DNA of 64,000 nucleotides from Cytobacillus sp. NJ13 (lineage in GTDB: Bacteria; Bacillota; Bacilli; Bacillales; Cytobacillaceae): positions 434,001-498,000 of the forward strand of contig JAUCFP010000006.1 of assembly GCA_030348385.1 (NCBI GenBank), given 5' to 3'. A program made the translations under genes and the position numbers. This document shows, one piece after another, positions 17,362 through 27,356 of this stretch. Position 1 is the first letter of the stretch; every line of letters starts with the position of its first letter. The notes below the pieces were generated by a model. It saw only the letters and a list, made by a program, of their open reading frames with translations, was not told the origin of the DNA and ran no database searches.

Positions 17362-18945
17362 CTATTTCTTTTGGCCAGGTTTAGGAGCAGGGGTATTCTC
17401 CCGATTTATATTTTTCTGGCTGATTAACCTGGGACGTGATGACATGGCCCATCTTGGCAGCCGAAAAATGGCGTCCTTTTGATCTTCTTCAATAAATGGA
17501 CCAAAAGGTGACATATATGGAATCCCAAATGAACGTAAGCTGCATAAATGAAGAGTAAGGGCAATCAAGCCAACGATCATGCCGAATAAACCGAATGAAG
17601 CGGCCAATGCCATGAATGGAAAGCGCAGCATTCTGATTGAAATGGATAAATTATATGAACTGACGATGAAGCTTGAAATGGCCGTGATGGACACGACGAT
17701 GACCATGGCTGCTGATACTATGCCGGCATCTACAGCTGCCGTTCCAATGACCAGCGTTCCCACAATCGATACAGCCTGCCCAATTGCTTTTGGCAATCGG
17801 ATGCCTGCTTCCCTCAAGATTTCAAATGTCACTTCCATCATGAGTGCTTCGATAAAGGCTGGAAAAGGAACTCCTTCACGCTGCCCTGCCAGGCTGATCA
17901 ATAAGGCGGTAGGCAGCATTTCCTGGTGAAAAGTGGTGATGGCAATATAGACGGATGGCCCTAAAAGCGCGATAAAAAACCCGATATACCGCAGGAATCT
18001 GATCAGCGTGCTAATGTCTGCCCGGTTATAATAATCGTCCGGCGATTGCAGAAATTGTACAAATAAAGCAGGGACCATCAGTACATAAGGCGTCCCGTCA
18101 ACAAGAATAGCCACACGCCCTTCGAGAAGACTTGCTGATACGACATCCGGCCGCTCAGAGTGGCGAAGCGTCGGAAATGGCGAATAGGTCTCATCCTGAA
18201 TTAATTCTTCAATATAAGAGGTGTCCAAAATACTGTCAATGCTGATTCTGTCAAGCCGCTGCCTTACTTCCTCGACTACTTTGTCATTTGCAATTCCTTT
18301 GATGTACATGACAGTCACGTGTGTCTTCGTTTCTTTTCCGATTCTTTTGGTTTCCATCCATAGATTTGGATTATTTATTTTTCGGCGGATTAAAGCCGTA
18401 TTTGTTCGAATATTTTCTGTAAATGCATCTTTTGGGCCGCGGATGGAGATTTCTGAGGACGGTTCATTTACGCTTCTTTCCTGTCCTCCTTTCATGCAAA
18501 CGGCAATCCCTTTCGGATATCCTTCCAGTAAGACAATGACATAACCCGTTAAAAGGCAATCATAAAGGGAGTCATAGTCCGGCACATTCGATATCCCGCC
18601 TGCCGTGATAACCGTTTCTTTTAAATATAGAAGAAGATCTCCAAAACCTATCTTCTCTGCATCTACATCCCAATCCACCATTAACGATTCCATAATAAAG
18701 TTTTGGATGGAAGCACTGTCTGTCAGGCCATCCATATAAATCAGGCCGGCTTTGATTCGTTTTTCTTTGCCAAATCGAATCTCACGTGTGATGATGTCAT
18801 CACTGTTTCCAAGTGTTTCTTTTATTACCCTTATATTTTCTTTTACATTTGTATGTAATGGATTCTTCTCTGATTGTTTTGGGTCATCGGCCTGTTGTTT
18901 GGCTTTTGTTTTTCTGCTGAGTAATTTTTTGTGTTGAAATCTCAT
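17362..18945 (-). CDS. Spore germination receptor A subunit (GerA family)
   Basis: The 527-residue protein has a hydrophilic N-terminal part of about 300 residues and a C-terminal membrane part with five or so helices. The conserved PFPAFIEALMMEVTFEILREAGIRLP stretch and GRVAILVDGTPYVLMVP are GerA-family signatures. It forms the A subunit of an inner-membrane germinant receptor. It is divergently transcribed from C and B genes 191 bases away, whereas A, B and C usually form one operon, so the set has been rearranged or partly inverted. Confidence 0.92.
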   Translation of the reverse strand: MRFQHKKLLSRKTKAKQQADDPKQSEKNPLHTNVKENIRVIKETLGNSDDIITREIRFGKEKRIKAGLIYMDGLTDSASIQNFIMESLMVDWDVDAEKIGFGDLLLYLKETVITAGGISNVPDYDSLYDCLLTGYVIVLLEGYPKGIAVCMKGGQERSVNEPSSEISIRGPKDAFTENIRTNTALIRRKINNPNLWMETKRIGKETKTHVTVMYIKGIANDKVVEEVRQRLDRISIDSILDTSYIEELIQDETYSPFPTLRHSERPDVVSASLLEGRVAILVDGTPYVLMVPALFVQFLQSPDDYYNRADISTLIRFLRYIGFFIALLGPSVYIAITTFHQEMLPTALLISLAGQREGVPFPAFIEALMMEVTFEILREAGIRLPKAIGQAVSIVGTLVIGTAAVDAGIVSAAMVIVVSITAISSFIVSSYNLSISIRMLRFPFMALAASFGLFGMIVGLIALTLHLCSLRSFGIPYMSPFGPFIEEDQKDAIFRLPRWAMSSRPRLISQKNINRENTPAPKPGQKK

Positions 18946-19136
18946 ATTATACCCCTATTTTTAGCTGTATTTCTGGTGATGGAGAGACACTTTGAAGCCA
19001 AAATGAATGGCAGAGGAGAAAAGAGTTCAGTTTCCTGAAGCCCGGTCTATTCAGCTATCAGTTATTTGTCTGATTAATATAGCCATTTTTGGGAGAATGT
19101 ATTAATAATCTTAAAAATTTGCAGAGGGGTTAGCGG

Positions 19137-20342
19137 ATGAAGAGAAAGATTGCGATCCTGTTCATTTTCATCAGCATGGCATCCCTGCTTTCCGGATGCT
19201 GGAACAGAAGGGAATTGAATGAGCTTGGCATTGTCTTAGGGTTAGGCATTGATAAAGCAGATGATGAATATTTGGTTACTCTTCAGGTAGTCAACCCTGG
19301 TGAAGTGGCTTCAAAAACAGGCAGCGGACAGAGAACCCCCATTGTAGTTTTTCAGGAAAAAGGGGAGAATCTGTTTGAAGCAATACGAAGGGTCACCACC
19401 AATTCCCCGAGAAAAATGTATTTGGCGCATCTAAGGATCGTGATTATAGGAGAAGAATTAGCAAGTGAAGGCATCTCAGAAGCATTGGATTTTTTATCCA
19501 GAGACCATCAAGTACGATCTGATTTTTTTATTGCCGTATCAAAAGATACGAGAGCGGAGCATGTATTAAAAGTGTTGACATCACTCGAGAGTATTCCAGC
19601 CAATAAGTTATATGATGCTCTTGAAACATCAGAAAAAGCATGGGCACCAACTTTTGCAGTGACATTAGATGATTTGATTGCGGACTTGGTCAGTGATGGC
19701 ATTAATGCGAAATTAACGGGAGTTATCATAGAAGGGGATATCCAAAAAGGCGAACAGCTGGTGAATGTCCAGCAAACAAAAGACAGAACCGAATTGAAAT
19801 ATAAGGGGATAGGTGTGTTTAAAGGGGACAAATTGGCCGGATGGCTGGATGAAGACGAGAGCAAAGGACTTACCTACTCCTTAGATGAAGTGGATAGCAC
19901 GATCGTGAAGGTGAAATGCCAGGACGAAGGAAAAGCGGGAATTGAAATAATCCAATCTAAAGGCGAAATAAAGGCACAACTTAAAAATGAAATTCCGAAA
20001 GGAACGATTACGGTTCAGGCAGAAGGAAATGTTGGGGATGTAGCGTGCAGGTCTCTTGATTTAACGAAAGCGGATACCTTAACCGAACTTGAAAAGAAAG
20101 TGGAAAAGGATATCAAATCCAAAATTGAGAAGACCGTAACTGCAGCAAAAGAAAAATATGAATCCGATTTATTTGGTTTCGGTGAAGCGCTCCATCGTTC
20201 CCATCCGGATTATTGGAAAAAAACCAAAAAGGAGTGGGCGCACCGTTTTGCAGAAATGCCGGTGGAGGTAAAAGTAAATGTGACAATAAGGGGAGTTGGC
20301 ACAATTGTAGACTCACCACTCAATAAAATGAAGGATAAGTAA
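19137..20342 (+). CDS. Spore germination receptor C subunit, lipoprotein (Ger(x)C family)
   Basis: The 401-residue protein has a signal peptide and lipobox LLSGC with Cys at about residue 21, followed by the family signature WNRRELNELGIVLGLGIDK. The rest is the long soluble GerC domain anchored on the outer face of the spore inner membrane. RBS GAGGGG lies 8 bases before the ATG. A short 10-codon frame and then the B-subunit gene follow, giving an unusual C-B order. Confidence 0.92.
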   Translation: MKRKIAILFIFISMASLLSGCWNRRELNELGIVLGLGIDKADDEYLVTLQVVNPGEVASKTGSGQRTPIVVFQEKGENLFEAIRRVTTNSPRKMYLAHLRIVIIGEELASEGISEALDFLSRDHQVRSDFFIAVSKDTRAEHVLKVLTSLESIPANKLYDALETSEKAWAPTFAVTLDDLIADLVSDGINAKLTGVIIEGDIQKGEQLVNVQQTKDRTELKYKGIGVFKGDKLAGWLDEDESKGLTYSLDEVDSTIVKVKCQDEGKAGIEIIQSKGEIKAQLKNEIPKGTITVQAEGNVGDVACRSLDLTKADTLTELEKKVEKDIKSKIEKTVTAAKEKYESDLFGFGEALHRSHPDYWKKTKKEWAHRFAEMPVEVKVNVTIRGVGTIVDSPLNKMKDK

Positions 20343-20428
20343 ATTTACACTGAAGAAGTGACATAAGGAGAAGTATTTAATGCTGGTCTTGAAAGGGCAA
20401 AAGAAATCCTGACAATAGGAAGTTGTAT

Positions 20429-21544
20429 ATGATCAACCAAAAAATAAGTGTTCGGCAATTTAAGATATTCGTTATTTTATTTTCTATTGGCACTACCATT
20501 TTAGTGATTCCCGGAATCATGGCTCAGGTAGTTCAGCAGGATGCCTGGCTTGCTGCCGGGATCGGTACAGTTTTTGGTTTAGCCGTAGCGTCCTTGTACA
20601 TTGCGGTTGGCCGATTGTTTCCTGCGAAGACACTCGTAGAGATGAATGAAATTCTTCTTGGCAAATGGTTCGGCATCCCTGTTTCGTTAGTGTTTATCTT
20701 ATTTTCATTATATGGTGCCGCAGAACTTCTGTATTATGTTGGGACTTTCTTAACTGTACAAGTCCTTACAGAAACTCCGCGAGAGGCAGTCCATATCATT
20801 TTTGCCTGCATTTTAGTGATGGGGATTCGCTTGGGCATTGAAACGCTTGCCCGCACTGCGGAATTATTATTTCCTCTATTTGTGTTTTTGTTTTTGCTTA
20901 TGGTCGTTACATTAATCCTGCCTCCGACAGAAATAAATATTGACCAGATCCTTCCAGTATTCGAAGCAGGCGTGAAGCCGGTGGTAAAGGCTATTTTTAT
21001 TTTTACAAGTGTTTTTTCCTTGCCATTGGTCGTTCTGTTAATGATCTTTCCCGTTTCTGTCAATCAGCCAAAAGAAGCTGAAAAAAGCTTCCTTCTTGGA
21101 ATCTTTTTTGCAGGAATCAGTTTGACTGTTTTGATTGGGCTTACCGTATTAGTGCTGGGTGCTGATAATACAGCAAGGCAGATGTATCCAAGCTATACAC
21201 TGGCCAGGAAGATCAACGTCGGAAATTTTCTGCAGCGGCTGGAAGCTGTCGTGGCGATAATGTGGTTTATCACGATCTACTTTAAAATGACAATATATTT
21301 TTATGCGGGTACAGCTGGTCTTGCACAAATTTTGCGTATCAAAGATTACCGTCCGCTGACACTGCCTTTAGGGCTGATTTTGACGGCGGCTTCCTTGAGG
21401 CTGCACCCGAATACAATCCATTCTGCAAGCTTTGACATGGAAATTTTCCCGCTTTTATCCGCTACAATTGGCTTTCTGCTTCCATTCACTCTGTTATTGG
21501 TTTATTTCATCCGGAGAAAAAAACTTCGTCAGAAGCAATCATAG
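20429..21544 (+). CDS. Spore germination receptor B subunit (GerAB/APC-type permease)
   Basis: The start at ATG 20429 has TAGGAAG 6 bases upstream; the in-frame TTG at 20423 abuts that RBS. The 371-residue integral membrane protein has about ten helices and a short positively charged C-terminus (RRKKLRQKQ). It belongs to the spore permease family related to amino-acid transporters and probably binds the germinant. The first helix has IGTTILVIPGIMAQ, typical of GerB. Confidence 0.92.
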   Translation: MINQKISVRQFKIFVILFSIGTTILVIPGIMAQVVQQDAWLAAGIGTVFGLAVASLYIAVGRLFPAKTLVEMNEILLGKWFGIPVSLVFILFSLYGAAELLYYVGTFLTVQVLTETPREAVHIIFACILVMGIRLGIETLARTAELLFPLFVFLFLLMVVTLILPPTEINIDQILPVFEAGVKPVVKAIFIFTSVFSLPLVVLLMIFPVSVNQPKEAEKSFLLGIFFAGISLTVLIGLTVLVLGADNTARQMYPSYTLARKINVGNFLQRLEAVVAIMWFITIYFKMTIYFYAGTAGLAQILRIKDYRPLTLPLGLILTAASLRLHPNTIHSASFDMEIFPLLSATIGFLLPFTLLLVYFIRRKKLRQKQS

Positions 21545-21584
21545 AGGGCACCGGTCATTTTTGCGTGAATAGGAGATTTAATTA

Positions 21585-21615
21585 ATAGGCTGCCTGCTTA
21601 AAGGCAGTCTTTGTG
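21585..21615 (+). terminator. Terminator after the first B gene
   Basis: GGCTGCCT and AAGGCAGTC can pair around GCTTA, followed by TTTG. Confidence 0.55.
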
Positions 21616-21704
21616 TATTTCGATTTTATTTAGCAGAAGTTGCCTTTATAATATAAATAAACTATTGGATAAACATAAGGGATTCATAGATAAGGGGGGA
21701 TCTT

Positions 21705-23282
21705 ATGATTACAGTGAAAGAGTTTGCAGATGTGTTAGAGAGGGATAATATTTTGCTGGTGAGCGGCGGCAGGCAAAATATGAATAAAGAGATTGCTTAC
21801 TTAACCAGCATGGAGCTTACTGAAAAAACATCCCGCATGAAAGAAAAAGGGTTTGTTATGACCACGTTTCACGCTTTTAAAGATGTGAAGCAAATGATTA
21901 GCCACTTGGAATGGATGCAGGAGATCGGAATTAGTGGAATTGGTTTTCATACAGCCTCATTGAAAACAATTCCAAGGGAAGTTATTGACTACTCCAATAC
22001 CCATTCTTTCCCGCTTTTTGAAATCCCCCAAGAGGTCCCTTACTATATCATCCACGAAAAATATAATAAGCTAGTAAATCAAAGGGAAAATGAACAGGCT
22101 TCGAAAATACATAAATTAAATGAAAAACTGATGGAAATTGTTCTCCTGGAGAAGGATTTGAATTCCATTGTAAAAGTAATAGGAGAATATATAAACAATA
22201 TTGTGTGTGTGTTAGACCCGTATTTTGATTTGATGGCGTATTGGAAAACGAAAGGGCAAACCAGGGATGAGATTAAGCACCTGATTAATTTAATAATTAA
22301 TCAGCATAAAGAGAATGTGTTAAAAGTACGCTTCACCAATCGCGAAACAAATATAGCAGTGAAAATGGATGGTTTTTCTGATCAAAATTTCAAGGTAGCC
22401 CCGCTGTTTTCTAAGATGAACTTTCTTGGTTATCTGATTATTTGTCGAAATGGAACAGCGGATAAGTTTTCAGAAGAGGTCATTAAGAATGGTATACGTG
22501 CTTTAAGTTTAGCTGCCTATAATAAAAATACATTGCTCCACTACCAAAAAAGCAAAGACATAGAAATGCTTGAAAGTATTTTTCAAGGTGAGTCCGATGA
22601 TAAGAGTCTATCTGACTTTTATATGGATCTTAAGAAAGTAAAATGTATTTTTCAGGTGCAATCCTCCTCTCCGGAAACACTTCAGTTAAAACTTCAAATG
22701 CTTTCTGAGAGTTTAATAGAAAATGAAACAAACTCCCGATTATGGATTTATAACAGAAAAATTGTCGGGGTGATTGATTCGATTTTAGACAGAGATCGGT
22801 TAGCAAAAATCCTGACAGATTATCCAGGAGTCCGTATTGGTGTAAGTGCGATAGAAGAAGTGAATCATTGCAGCAACATTAAAGCTATGTATGACCAATC
22901 ATCTGTGGGGTTACTGCATGGCCAAATTCATGATGAACAATTGGTATTTTGGGATGAGATGGGGATTGAAAAAATAGCCTATAATTTGCAATCACATCAT
23001 TTGTTTCAAAACTTCGATGAAGAATTACTGGGGCCGTTGTTTGTCTATGATCAGGAAAAAAATGCTTCCTTAACCGAAACACTATATACATACTTAAAAC
23101 ACTTTTTCAATCTGCAGAAATCGAGCAGCGAATTATTTGTGCATCCTAATACGGTAAAGTACAGATTGCAGAAAATAACCGAATTAATGCAGGTGGATAT
23201 ACAAAATCCATCCAATTATTCAATGCTGATGCTGGCATTTTCCATACACAGCTATAAACAGAAGGCAGATCAATTTCAATAG
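21705..23282 (+). CDS. PucR-family transcriptional regulator
   Basis: The 525-residue protein starts with a PucR-like sensor domain (about 5-125, ending SFPLFEIPQEVPYYIIHEKYNKLV). It has a GAF-like middle and a C-terminal HTH_30 domain (about 465-515) with FNLQKSSSELFVHPNTVKYRLQKI. The RBS is AAGGGGGGA. PucR-type proteins activate catabolic genes in response to substrate. This one precedes an amidohydrolase-symporter-M24 cluster in the same direction, separated by a terminator, and is its probable regulator. Confidence 0.9.
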   Translation: MITVKEFADVLERDNILLVSGGRQNMNKEIAYLTSMELTEKTSRMKEKGFVMTTFHAFKDVKQMISHLEWMQEIGISGIGFHTASLKTIPREVIDYSNTHSFPLFEIPQEVPYYIIHEKYNKLVNQRENEQASKIHKLNEKLMEIVLLEKDLNSIVKVIGEYINNIVCVLDPYFDLMAYWKTKGQTRDEIKHLINLIINQHKENVLKVRFTNRETNIAVKMDGFSDQNFKVAPLFSKMNFLGYLIICRNGTADKFSEEVIKNGIRALSLAAYNKNTLLHYQKSKDIEMLESIFQGESDDKSLSDFYMDLKKVKCIFQVQSSSPETLQLKLQMLSESLIENETNSRLWIYNRKIVGVIDSILDRDRLAKILTDYPGVRIGVSAIEEVNHCSNIKAMYDQSSVGLLHGQIHDEQLVFWDEMGIEKIAYNLQSHHLFQNFDEELLGPLFVYDQEKNASLTETLYTYLKHFFNLQKSSSELFVHPNTVKYRLQKITELMQVDIQNPSNYSMLMLAFSIHSYKQKADQFQ

Positions 23283-23290
23283 AATTGTTT

Positions 23291-23318
23291 AAAAGGGACA
23301 AATTCATGTCCCTTTTTT
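23291..23318 (+). terminator. Terminator after the PucR-type gene
   Basis: AAAAGGGAC pairs with GTCCCTTTT, followed by TTG. It separates the regulator from the catabolic genes. Confidence 0.8.
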
Positions 23319-23392
23319 GTTTGTAGTGTACAATGATAAATAATCTTTCTATTGTTATGATTTTGAATAATCAAATAATAGGAGGACTTTAA

Positions 23393-24577
23393 ATGCCAGC
23401 AGACACGAAATGGATTTTAAAAAATGGCAGTATAATTGACGGATTAAATGATGAGGTACTGGAGAATTCATACATCAAGGTTGAAAACGGGAAAATAACT
23501 GAGGTCAAAGAAGGGGAGCCAGGTGAAACAGAAGGGTTTGAAATCATTGATTGTACCGGAAAGCATATACTTCCCGGCCTGATTGACTGCCATGTACATC
23601 TCGTTTGGAATGGAAGTGCAGACCCGCAATCCGTCATAAAGAATGAAGAGAATGACAGAATCGCTTTAGAAGCCTATAAGCATGCATTAGATACACTGAA
23701 ATTAGGAGTCACTACTGTAAGAGATTTGGGTGCACCGGATCGGACAGTATTGCATGTAAGAAATGTTATTGATTCCGGCTTGCTTTTAGGACCTACTATT
23801 ATTGCTTCGGGAGCACCCATTTGCATGACAGGCGGACATGTATATTATTTAGGCTACGAATCGGATGGGCCGGACGAAGTGCGCAAGAATACTAGAAGGG
23901 TGCTCAAGGAAGGGGCAGACCTGGTAAAAGTGATGGCAACTGGCGGTATTTATACCAAAGGGGAAGAGCCAGGTTCCGTACAATTAACAATAGAAGAACT
24001 AAGTGCTGCAAAAGAAGAGGCACTAAAGAAGAATAAGAAGGTCTCTGCCCATGCAGATGGAATTGAAGGAATTATGAATTGTTTAGAGGTCGGGATTGAT
24101 ACAATCGAACATGGTATCTATGCTGATCGTCAGGCACTTGAAATTATGAAAAATCAGGGAACCTTTTTGGTGCCGACAATGGCTGTCATGAGACAGCTTA
24201 TAAGCAGCCCGGACATTCCGGCATTTGCACTTGAAAAAGCTAAGCAAGTAGTGGGACCGCATTTTTCCATGCTGCAGGAGGCTGTTCAAATCGGAGTGAA
24301 GATTGCAACAGGTACTGACTGTGGCTCACCTTTAACCCCGCCCCGCTATTATTATGATGAATTAGCGATTATGCATGAAGCCGGAATGTCGGAAATGGAA
24401 GTCATCAAAGCATCTACGAATGTTGCTGCTGAATGTCTCGGGATTGAAGATCAGCGTGGCAGTATTTCTCCAGGAAAGTTCGCCGATCTGCTGATCACAG
24501 ACAGCAATCCTCTGCTTGATTTAAATAGTTTGCGGGGAGACAAGCTTGTTATGAAAAATGGTGTTTTGGTCAGCTGA
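23393..24577 (+). CDS. Imidazolonepropionase-like amidohydrolase (first of two)
   Basis: The 394-residue metal-dependent hydrolase has the HVH ligands in LIDCHVHLVW, a VKVMATGG segment carrying the catalytic or carbamylated lysine, His ligands in KVSAHAD and DTIEHG, and Asp in ATGTDCGSP. This is the amidohydrolase subgroup that includes imidazolonepropionase-like, prolidase-like and N-acyl-dipeptide hydrolases. The RBS AGGAGG fits ATG 23393. Its partner genes (symporter, M24 protein, second amidohydrolase) suggest stepwise breakdown of a cyclic amide, amidine or peptide-like compound. The substrate cannot be read from sequence. Confidence 0.88.
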   Translation: MPADTKWILKNGSIIDGLNDEVLENSYIKVENGKITEVKEGEPGETEGFEIIDCTGKHILPGLIDCHVHLVWNGSADPQSVIKNEENDRIALEAYKHALDTLKLGVTTVRDLGAPDRTVLHVRNVIDSGLLLGPTIIASGAPICMTGGHVYYLGYESDGPDEVRKNTRRVLKEGADLVKVMATGGIYTKGEEPGSVQLTIEELSAAKEEALKKNKKVSAHADGIEGIMNCLEVGIDTIEHGIYADRQALEIMKNQGTFLVPTMAVMRQLISSPDIPAFALEKAKQVVGPHFSMLQEAVQIGVKIATGTDCGSPLTPPRYYYDELAIMHEAGMSEMEVIKASTNVAAECLGIEDQRGSISPGKFADLLITDSNPLLDLNSLRGDKLVMKNGVLVS

Positions 24578-24775
24578 GATACTGTTGACAGTGTTTGTCA
24601 TAATTTCATTAAGCTGTAAAGGAAACTGCAACGGGGCTCTGCGATTGCGGAGTCTCCCTTGTATACATCGTTCCTAAAGTAAATTAATTAGGAAACATGG
24701 ATCGCTGTTCCAGGATTAGATCTGCATTAAGCTTCCACACAGCCTTATATAAAAATAGTAAAAGGAGTGAGCTTA

Positions 24776-26182
24776 TTGAACATTTACTTAGCTGCAGTCA
24801 TTCTTTATCTGATTCTAATGGCGTTGATTGGTGTGTATTTCGGAAAAAAATCTGTCAAAAACAGTGATGATTTCATGGTTGCAGGACGAAGTTTGCCGCT
24901 ATTCGTCGTAATGGGTACTCTTCTGGCAACGTTCGTTGGGTCTGGAACTGTGGTCGGCGGGGCGAGCTTTATTTACCAATACGGACCGTTTGCCGCTATT
25001 TTTAATCTTTCAGGCGGAATTGTTGGAGCTATCATTTTATATTTTATAGCTTCTAAAATTCGCGAGATTGAAATCTATACAGTACCAGATCTTTTAGAAC
25101 GGCGTTTTGGAAAAACAGCTCTTTATATATCATCCGTTATTATCATCTTTGCCTTTGTCGGAATAACAGCCTATCAGTTTACAGGCGGAGCATACGTCCT
25201 GAAATTAACCACTGGCATTCCATTAGAAATAGGAGCCATCATTATGTGTGCTCTAGTCATCTTCTTAACTGTAAGCGGCGGGCTTTTTTCGGTTGCGTAT
25301 ACGGATGCACTTAGTGCCATTTTAATTATTGTTGGCTTTCTTTTCGGGGTTCCCTTTGCATTGAATGCTGTAGGGGGCTTTGAAGGATTAGCTCTATCTT
25401 TGCCGGAGACAAATAAGACCTGGAATGGCGGCTTATCCTTTCCGCAGCTTCTCGGTTTCTTTCTGCCATTGTTTTTACTCGTACTAGGTGATCAAAACAT
25501 GTATCAGCGATTTTCTGCTGCGAAAGATCCGAACGTAGCCCGGAAATCCACTATCGGCTTTTTTGTTGGCAGTGTTTTTGTCATTGGTTTAACGATCATT
25601 CTGGCAACTACCTCAATCGTGCTTTTTCCTGCCATTAAACCAGATACAGCCATTTTATCACTTGCGATTGATGGTGTACCCCTTGTAATCGGTTTGCTTA
25701 TTCTTTGTTCAGCCGTTGCCTTTATTATCACAACAGCTACTTCTTACCTTTTATCAGCATCAGGAAATATTGTTAGTGACTTGATTCAGCGTTCAAGCAA
25801 AAGGAAGCTATCTGAAAGTAAACTTCTAGGGTACAACCGTGTCATTGTCGTGATATTAGGGGTCCTTGCCTATGTATTAGGGCAATTCTTCCCAAGTGTC
25901 CTGGCCATCCAAATGTATTCGTATACGATGTATGGTGCGTCCTTAACTCCTGCCATTCTTGCAACCGTATTATGGAAGAATGCAACAAAAGCAGGCGTAA
26001 TCAGCTCCATGATTGTGGGTGGTTCTGCAACTATGATTTGGGAAATCGGCCTTGACCGGCCTTTAGATTGGAATAGTGTTCTGTTTGCCTTGCCATTGTC
26101 AGTTTTAACACTCATTATTGTCAGTTTGGCAACCAGAAATAAAAGTGTCTCTGCTGACCTTACGACTGATCATACAAGCTAA
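24776..26182 (+). CDS. Sodium:solute symporter family protein
   Basis: The likely start is TTG 24776, 8 bases after AAGGAG; the in-frame GTG at 24767 lies inside the RBS. The 468-residue protein has about 13 membrane helices of the SSS family. Its start YFGKKSVKNSDDFMVAGRSLP is a family signature, and ATFVGSGTVVGGASF and GLFSVAYTDALSAILI lie in the expected helices. It probably imports the substrate of the two neighbouring amidohydrolases. Confidence 0.9.
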   Translation: MNIYLAAVILYLILMALIGVYFGKKSVKNSDDFMVAGRSLPLFVVMGTLLATFVGSGTVVGGASFIYQYGPFAAIFNLSGGIVGAIILYFIASKIREIEIYTVPDLLERRFGKTALYISSVIIIFAFVGITAYQFTGGAYVLKLTTGIPLEIGAIIMCALVIFLTVSGGLFSVAYTDALSAILIIVGFLFGVPFALNAVGGFEGLALSLPETNKTWNGGLSFPQLLGFFLPLFLLVLGDQNMYQRFSAAKDPNVARKSTIGFFVGSVFVIGLTIILATTSIVLFPAIKPDTAILSLAIDGVPLVIGLLILCSAVAFIITTATSYLLSASGNIVSDLIQRSSKRKLSESKLLGYNRVIVVILGVLAYVLGQFFPSVLAIQMYSYTMYGASLTPAILATVLWKNATKAGVISSMIVGGSATMIWEIGLDRPLDWNSVLFALPLSVLTLIIVSLATRNKSVSADLTTDHTS

Positions 26183-26208
26183 TATGACTTTAAAAGGAGT
26201 TGGAAAGC

Positions 26209-27339
26209 GTGGATTCAATGAAACGAATCAATCGATTAAAGGAGTATATGAAAGAACAAGCAATTTCTGCCGTATTTGTATTTAATCCTGACCATCAATT
26301 TTATTTAACGAATTTTAAAGCTTTAATTTATTCACGGCCCATCATCTTTCATTTACAGGAAAAGACAGCCATGATTGTTCCCGGCCTTGAAGAAACCCAT
26401 GCTCTGGAACATTCACATGCAGATGATGTTCTGGTCTATTATGAGCATCCTGGTGCTGGCAGGGATGAGACATCACATATGGAGCATATAAGTGCATCGG
26501 TAAAACAAAGTCCTGACTCATCAAAAATTGGTGTGGATTTAGCGTTTATTCCGGGTGAGGTTCTTCTCTATCTTCAGGAATCAGGCTATCAGGTGGTTGA
26601 TGTCGGGCCATTTATTTATCAAATGCGATTTATCAAGGATGAAGAAGAAATTCACATGCTGGAGCAGGCCGGACAATTAGTGAACCTGGCAGTAAGCAAG
26701 TCATTAGCGCAAATTCAAGCGGGAATAACGGAAATGGAAATAGATGCAGCGGGAAATGCGGCCCTTTTTGAAGCAACTGCTGCACAATATCCGGATTCGG
26801 TTATTGATATTGTGGTTATGTCTCCTTCCGGGTTAAAACGAAGTATTATGCCGCACGTCTTTTCCAATACAAGAAAAATAGAAGCGGGAGATGTCATTAT
26901 TCACAGCAGACAGGTTGGGCTAAATGGGTATCGTGCTGAATTAGAGAGAACCGTGATTGTTGGGAAGCCAACATCCCAGCAGGAAAAGGCATTTCAGGCT
27001 GCAATAGAAGCTCAGCAGCGTGCGATTGATTTTATTAAACCAGGTGTGAAATTTTCAGAGGTAGATGGTGTTGCCCGTCAAGTGTTTGAAAAAACGGGAC
27101 TTGAAAAATATGCGATTCACCGTACTGGACACGGAATAGGTGTTTCAGCTCATGAGCAGCCATTTTTGCGTTATGACCATCATGATGTGGTAGAGGAAGG
27201 AATGGCATTCTCAATTGAACCTGGGATCTATATACCGGGGGTTGGCGGTTTTAGACACTCTGATACTGTTCTTATTACATCTGATGGATGCCGATTAATT
27301 ACAGAATATCCACGTGATATGCAGTCCCTGCTTTTTTAA
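26209..27339 (+). CDS. Creatinase-like M24 family hydrolase lacking peptidase metal ligands
   Basis: GTG 26209 lies 9 bases after AAAAGGAG; TTG 26200 abuts it and ATG 26218 is further away. The 376-residue protein has a creatinase-type N-domain and a pita-bread C-domain. Catalytic His positions are present (H216 in PHVFSN; HRTGHG with H304/H308), as is E337 in SIEPG. Metal ligands of prolidase-type enzymes are missing: the DxG...D pair reads HSRQVG...AELERT (E246) and the final Glu is S351 in FRHSDT. The LERT element is shared with metal-free creatinase. It may cleave a C-N bond of an amidine or related compound rather than a peptide. Its place between a symporter and an amidohydrolase supports a catabolic step. 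Confidence 0.82.
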   Translation: MDSMKRINRLKEYMKEQAISAVFVFNPDHQFYLTNFKALIYSRPIIFHLQEKTAMIVPGLEETHALEHSHADDVLVYYEHPGAGRDETSHMEHISASVKQSPDSSKIGVDLAFIPGEVLLYLQESGYQVVDVGPFIYQMRFIKDEEEIHMLEQAGQLVNLAVSKSLAQIQAGITEMEIDAAGNAALFEATAAQYPDSVIDIVVMSPSGLKRSIMPHVFSNTRKIEAGDVIIHSRQVGLNGYRAELERTVIVGKPTSQQEKAFQAAIEAQQRAIDFIKPGVKFSEVDGVARQVFEKTGLEKYAIHRTGHGIGVSAHEQPFLRYDHHDVVEEGMAFSIEPGIYIPGVGGFRHSDTVLITSDGCRLITEYPRDMQSLLF

Positions 27340-27356
27340 CTTAAATATCAAACTAG

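Noticed and set aside
18946..19136. Sigma-G promoters between the divergent A and C genes of the first ger locus
   Set aside because: Only weak partial matches to the -35 and -10 were found on either strand, so I do not claim them.
26200..27339. Annotation as an active Xaa-Pro aminopeptidase
   Set aside because: The two Asp and last Glu metal ligands are missing; the residues fit creatinase better.
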